Part shown: positions 6,011 to 8,516 of the stretch, piece by piece
Layout of the letters: the number at the start of each line of letters is the position of its first letter
Position numbering within the stretch: position 1 is the stretch's first letter
Origin: JBDHZU01 sp039812085
GTDB lineage: Bacteria; Actinomycetota; Actinomycetes; S36-B12; UBA10799
Direction of reading: 5' to 3'
DNA: 8,516 bases
NCBI GenBank assembly: GCA_039812085.1
Contig: JBDHZU010000087.1
Location: forward strand, 1 to 8,516
Made by a program: the position numbers and the translations under genes
The notes under the pieces: model-generated
Database searches by the model: none
What the model saw: only the letters and a program-made list of their open reading frames with translations
What the model was told of the DNA's origin: nothing

Positions 6011-6775
6011 ATGGTGAATATTCGTCGGACACGCTTAGCCCAAGTAAGCGCTATTGCTGCAACCTCTGGGGCCATTATTTTTGCGGCTGCTGCACCTGGC
6101 TTCAGCCAGCCGCCGAAGGTAACAACCGATCCCACAGAATTGACGTTTAGTTCCCAGACCGTCGGTAGCACCAGTGCCTCACAATCAGTCAAGGCAAACA
6201 ACCCCTATCCGGGGCCGATTAGCTTCAAAAGCGTCAAGATCACAGGCGCTAACGCCAACCAGTTCTCAATTAAGAACAACGGCTGCAGCGGAGTGGTCGC
6301 GAAGGAGTCAACGTGCACGGTGAGTGTCATCTTCCGCCCGACGACTGCTGGCCAGAGCAACGCATCACTGGACTTCGATTATCAGATTCCCTCCGGCCAG
6401 CAGCGCTGGTCTCCTGAACCAACCACGATTTCAGTCTCACTCAAAGGCACCGCCACCGCTGCACCCAAGACTTGTCCCCTGACCGTCAAAGGCGCGAGGA
6501 GTGCCTCACGGCAGTTGCCGGTTGGCAAGACAGTGACGCTGGTGAAATCCATGAAGACAGTGCGCAACTGTCAGCTACACATCACCAAGACATCGCTTCT
6601 GCGTTCTCTTCGTGGCGATATCCGCGCGCCCAAAGTAACCATCAACCAGAAGACTGGAAAGATCACGGCGAAGATTTTCTCACCTAAGTCCACCGTCAAG
6701 GTCACAGCTCAAGCAACTGCTAAGAAGTCCCCCTACGAGAAGGACTCTAAAAACTGGAAGCGCACCTGGGAGTAG
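6011..6775 (+). CDS. Exported choice-of-anchor-D (ASH-like Ig fold) domain protein
   Basis: 254-residue secreted or surface protein of unknown function. The N-terminus (basic R5-R8, Ala-rich core ~10-28) is a signal peptide, probably cleaved after APGFS near residue 32. Residues ~40-148 show the choice-of-anchor-D/ASH Ig-like pattern: LTFSSQTVGSTSASQSV, a G-x-N-A-x-x-F core (GANANQFSI), a Cys pair at C92 and C102, then TVSVIFRPTTAG and ISVSLKGTA. The C-terminal half (155-254), rich in Lys, Thr and Ser with C155 and C187, ends in WKRTWE; I do not recognise it as a named family, though similar W-x-R-T-W tails occur in actinobacterial surface proteins. No LPXTG or membrane anchor is seen, so it is probably released or bound by charge. 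ATG 6011 is chosen because the signal peptide begins there; the open frame continues upstream antisense to prfB but is not credible. There is no Shine-Dalgarno; TTTACT seven bases before the ATG could be a -10 giving an almost leaderless mRNA. Confidence 0.82.
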   Translation: MVNIRRTRLAQVSAIAATSGAIIFAAAAPGFSQPPKVTTDPTELTFSSQTVGSTSASQSVKANNPYPGPISFKSVKITGANANQFSIKNNGCSGVVAKESTCTVSVIFRPTTAGQSNASLDFDYQIPSGQQRWSPEPTTISVSLKGTATAAPKTCPLTVKGARSASRQLPVGKTVTLVKSMKTVRNCQLHITKTSLLRSLRGDIRAPKVTINQKTGKITAKIFSPKSTVKVTAQATAKKSPYEKDSKNWKRTWE

Positions 6776-6777
6776 GG

Positions 6778-7221
6778 CTACGAACGGAAGGGAGACATTG
6801 CGCGAGATGACGCCACCGCCGTCACTGTTGGCTTCGCTCCCACGATGCCGGCGAACGGCAAACTCACCGGAGCGGACAGACGAACGCTAACGGTGTCCGC
6901 TGAGCAATCGAACTCAACAACTCGCGCCCGTTTGATCCGAGAATCGACTGATCGCGGAGTCACTCTGCGATCCACTTCCTGACGAGCTTGTCGACAATCA
7001 ATCATCAATGCCTTGGTGGCATCACCGGTGTATAGCTCCTGCAAGTCAGCAGCTTGAGCTGCGGCCAAAGCAGCCGCATCAGCTTGTGCAGCCAGTGCGG
7101 TTCGATGCGAAAAGAGCACCGACGCATCAACCCCAACCATCACCAGCATTGACAGAATCGGGACCAACCCGCAGATCAGCAGCATCACGCTGCCTTCGTC
7201 ACGGGAAACAGGATGCGTCAT
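6778..7221 (-). CDS. TadG-like pilus-assembly protein (TadE/G N-terminal segment)
   Basis: 147-residue inner-membrane protein at the distal end of the Tad operon. The N-terminus, EGSVMLLICGLVPILSML, followed by an Ala-rich helix (TALAAQADAAALAAAQAADL, 41-60) is the signature of Flp-pilus TadE/TadG-like proteins. One transmembrane segment lies at ~11-37. The outer domain (~60-147) has C76 and C106, which could pair. Unlike the two TadE-like proteins before it, no Glu is present at position +5 after the Gly, so prepilin-type processing is doubtful. It corresponds in position to Rv3654c at the end of the mycobacterial Tad-like block. It is much shorter than classical TadG, lacking its von Willebrand-type region. 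The ATG overlaps the previous gene's TGA by four bases (ATGA), implying translational coupling. Its stop lies 2 bp from that of the convergent anchor-D gene. Confidence 0.8.
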   Translation of the reverse strand: MTHPVSRDEGSVMLLICGLVPILSMLVMVGVDASVLFSHRTALAAQADAAALAAAQAADLQELYTGDATKALMIDCRQARQEVDRRVTPRSVDSRIKRARVVEFDCSADTVSVRLSAPVSLPFAGIVGAKPTVTAVASSRAMSPFRS

Positions 7222-7658
7222 GCGCCCGACCTGAATGTGTCCACAACTGCCTCGTGCACACCGCTCACTGGCACGCTGGTCTGCTTGTTACCCGGAACGA
7301 ACGGCACCTGGACGTGTGCGCTCACGGTGACGCGAACGCGAGTTCCCGGTGCCAGACACGTTCCGTCCAGACAACGCACGCGGACCGAATCGACCACCAA
7401 CCCTTGATCGGCCAACGCCAACGATGCAGCTTGTCGAGCACGCACTGACGCAGCACTCGAACTGTCTGCAGTAACAAATGCCCGAGTGGCTTCTCTCGCG
7501 GCAGTCACCGTGGCCAACGATGCGCGGTGCAGTGACACCAACACCGTTCCCAGCAACGCCAACGGAACGACAACCACGACAACCAGTGCCGTGAACTCGA
7601 CGATGGCCGAGCCTTCTTCTGCATTCGCTGCAATGCGGGCCCCCAGGCATCGCCTCAC
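7218..7658 (-). CDS. Second TadE-like pseudopilin
   Basis: 146-residue TadE-family minor pseudopilin, thought to help assemble or prime Flp pili. Seen: EEGSAIVEFTALVVVVVVPL, with Gly16 then Glu21 at +5 of the predicted mature protein, the prepilin peptidase site of TadE/TadF. A single transmembrane helix spans ~22-45, followed by an Ala-rich helix (REATRAFVTADSSSAASVRARQAASLALAD). The outer domain holds C96 and C101 (CLDGTC). Start: GTG at 7658, because an AGGAGG lies four bases upstream and the GTG overlaps the previous gene's TGA (GTGA). The reading frame stays open to 8087, but that extension runs through tadE in another frame and has no pilus features. It may be the functional counterpart of TadF, but sequence alone does not decide. 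Confidence 0.85.
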   Translation of the reverse strand: MRRCLGARIAANAEEGSAIVEFTALVVVVVVPLALLGTVLVSLHRASLATVTAAREATRAFVTADSSSAASVRARQAASLALADQGLVVDSVRVRCLDGTCLAPGTRVRVTVSAHVQVPFVPGNKQTSVPVSGVHEAVVDTFRSGA

Positions 7659-8032
7659 GATCCCTCCTGCAACGCATGCGCAGATACCGACATCTGAGTG
7701 GGACCAAGCAGTCCGACCAATGGCAGCGTGGCATCCACCGTCACCGTCACGATGTCCATCCCCTGCTGCTGAGAGTGGACGACATGGACATCTTTGACCG
7801 TGTTTGCCGCCACGCTCGCCTGTGCGCTCGTCAACGTGCGTTGACGAGCGGATGCGTCCGTACCTCCCACTACTGCAGCTGCCCGGGCTCCTTCCGCTGC
7901 CGCAGCAACCAACGTTGACCGCACATGTGCAACCAGACATATCTGGATGACTGCTGCACACACCAGCATGAGCAACGGCACCACGAGGACGAACTCGACC
8001 GCAGCAGAGCCCGTATCGTCCTTGGCCGTCAC
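7655..8032 (-). CDS. tadE: TadE-family pseudopilin
   Basis: 125-residue TadE-like minor pseudopilin of the Tad/Flp system, anchored in the cytoplasmic membrane. Seen: TGSAAVEFVLVVPLLMLVCA, with Gly8 followed by Glu13 at +5, fitting prepilin-peptidase cleavage, then a transmembrane helix ~12-34 and the typical Ala-rich continuation (LVAAAAEGARAAAVVGG). The outer domain has alternating beta-type segments (VTVTVDATLPLVGLLG) common in TadE proteins. Start: GTG at 8032, overlapping the TGA of the upstream pilin-like gene by four bases (GTGA); no strong Shine-Dalgarno, so coupling is likely. It is followed by another TadE-like gene with the same overlap. It corresponds to Rv3655c in the mycobacterial block. 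No TadV prepilin peptidase lies in the window. Confidence 0.88.
   Translation of the reverse strand: MTAKDDTGSAAVEFVLVVPLLMLVCAAVIQICLVAHVRSTLVAAAAEGARAAAVVGGTDASARQRTLTSAQASVAANTVKDVHVVHSQQQGMDIVTVTVDATLPLVGLLGPTQMSVSAHALQEGS
7663..7668 (-). promoter_or_regulatory. Shine-Dalgarno deciding the second TadE-like start
   Basis: A perfect AGGAGG on the minus strand, four bases before GTG 7658 and inside the last codons of the preceding tadE. It selects this GTG over the much longer open frame. Confidence 0.75.
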
Positions 8033-8235
8033 TTGGTGACGCTGTTGATTGCTCGCGAAAGAATCGCGCCCAGTTGGGCATCAGCAATGACCCACAGAGC
8101 CGTCACCAATCCAGCGGACATAACTGTCACAAGAACCCAACCGGGTACGTCACCACGATCCGATTCAGCAACTTCATCAGCAGTCAACTGCAGCCGAGCG
8201 ACGAAACGCTGCGCGCATCGAGTCATCCAATTCAT
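8029..8235 (-). CDS. Small pilin-like membrane protein (DUF4244/Flp-pilin position)
   Basis: 68-residue protein lying between tadC and tadE, where actinobacterial Tad clusters encode the small Flp-pilin-like DUF4244 protein (Rv3656c in M. tuberculosis). Seen: a basic N-terminal region of ~27 residues, then DRGDVPGW, one hydrophobic helix (~33-51, VLVTVMSAGLVTALWVIA) and a short C-terminal amphipathic tail. Typical Flp pilins have a Gly followed by Glu-Tyr (AEY); here Gly28 is followed by DVPGW and no Glu at +5, so either processing differs or it is not the major pilin. The ATG at 8235 is supported by AGGGGG eight bases upstream. The stop overlaps tadE by four bases. Assignment rests mainly on size, topology and position. 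Confidence 0.7.
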   Translation of the reverse strand: MNWMTRCAQRFVARLQLTADEVAESDRGDVPGWVLVTVMSAGLVTALWVIADAQLGAILSRAINSVTK

Positions 8236-8243
8236 TTCTATTT

Positions 8244-8249
8244 CCCCCT
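8244..8249 (-). promoter_or_regulatory. Shine-Dalgarno of pilin-like gene
   Basis: AGGGGG on the minus strand, eight bases before the ATG at 8235. With the 58-bp gap from tadC it implies independent translation initiation, in contrast to the overlapping genes after it. Confidence 0.6.
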
Positions 8250-8267
8250 GAGAGTGATGTTGAGTCC

Positions 8268-8281
8268 CCGCATGGTTGCGG
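8268..8281 (-). repeat. Small hairpin between tadC and pilin-like gene
   Basis: A perfect five-base stem with a four-base loop (CCGCA-ACCA-TGCGG on the minus strand), with no T tract. It may be an mRNA processing or partial-termination site allowing different tadC and pilin levels; it is too short to be sure. Confidence 0.3.
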
Positions 8282-8293
8282 TGGTTTGTTGAG

Positions 8294-8516
8294 CTAGCCG
8301 CGCATCAGCAAGCCGGCGAATCCTGGGTAGACCGCAACCACAACGACGGTCGGCAGGATGAAGAAGACGACGGGAATCAACGCGAAGATTTCGCGGCGAC
8401 CCATAGAAGCCATGAGTTGCTGATGACTGGTATCCAGCACGTCAAGTGCCTGCGCACGCAAGACTGCTGCTAGCTGAGTTCCGCGTTCAATAGCCGTCAC
8501 CATTCCATCCTCGAAC
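8294..8516 (-). CDS. tadC: TadC, type II secretion F-domain protein (C-terminal part; 5' end beyond window)
   Basis: The last 73 codons of an inner-membrane platform protein of the Tad pilus machine, which together with TadB links the TadA ATPase to the growing pilus. Seen: GTQLAAVLRAQALDVLDTSH, the typical T2SSF segment (G-T-x-L-A-x-x-L-R-x-Q-A), a basic loop MGRREIFALIP, then a C-terminal transmembrane helix (~20 hydrophobic residues, IPVVFFILPTVVVVAVYPGF), as in TadC/GspF C-termini. An internal ATG at 8503 is not the start, because the frame stays open to the window edge and the T2SSF domain begins further upstream. It heads the visible part of the operon. TadB is also of this family, but the position directly before the pilin-like gene favours TadC. 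Confidence 0.82.
   Translation of the reverse strand, partial: FEDGMVTAIERGTQLAAVLRAQALDVLDTSHQQLMASMGRREIFALIPVVFFILPTVVVVAVYPGFAGLLMRG

Noticed and set aside
6611..6619. RGD tripeptide in the anchor-D protein
   Set aside because: RGD occurs often by chance; no other sign of integrin-type adhesion is present.
7658..8087. Extended N-terminus for the second TadE-like gene
   Set aside because: The extension is an out-of-frame reading of tadE; the AGGAGG and GTGA overlap at 7658 define the start.

Overview
The window looks like chromosomal DNA of an actinobacterium, probably an uncultivated or aquatic lineage of moderate GC (mid-50s per cent by eye; I could not compute it). The grounds are family resemblances: an RF2 without the programmed frameshift, a leaderless M13 peptidase, a TadC–pilin–TadE–TadE–TadG run like the mycobacterial Rv3657c–Rv3654c block, several GTG starts, and two promoters with leaderless architecture. 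I see no rRNA, tRNA, CRISPR array, transposase or phage gene.

Layout, left to right. 1-1759 (minus): an M13 zinc metallopeptidase lacking only its C-terminal end, cut by the window edge. 1760-2013: divergent intergenic region with three evenly spaced CTAG-centred motifs. 2014-2682 (plus): exported lytic transglycosylase, closed by a strong hairpin terminator. 2870-3481 (plus): exported CAP/SCP-domain protein behind a perfect palindrome and a strong Shine-Dalgarno. 3488-4720 (minus): membrane-anchored HtrA-type serine protease, converging on the CAP gene with 6 bp between. 4796-5905 (minus): prfB (RF2). 6011-6775 (plus): exported protein with a choice-of-anchor-D/ASH-like Ig fold, divergent from prfB and converging 2 bp from the next block. 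6778-8516 (minus): distal end of a Tad (Flp-type) pilus operon, read right to left as tadC (partial), a small pilin-like membrane protein, tadE, a second tadE-like gene and a TadG-like gene, the last four joined by 4-nt stop/start overlaps.

Functionally most of the window concerns the cell envelope: peptidoglycan cleavage (GH23), envelope proteolysis (HtrA, possibly M13), secreted CAP and anchor-D proteins, and a pilus export machine. prfB is the only clear housekeeping gene. No wholly new system is evident. The items most worth a second look are regulatory: a matched pair of leaderless GTG promoters (M13 peptidase and prfB), TTGAC/GTCAA palindromes in front of two exported-protein genes, a seven-codon upstream ORF whose stop overlaps the htrA start, and the CTAG motif array.
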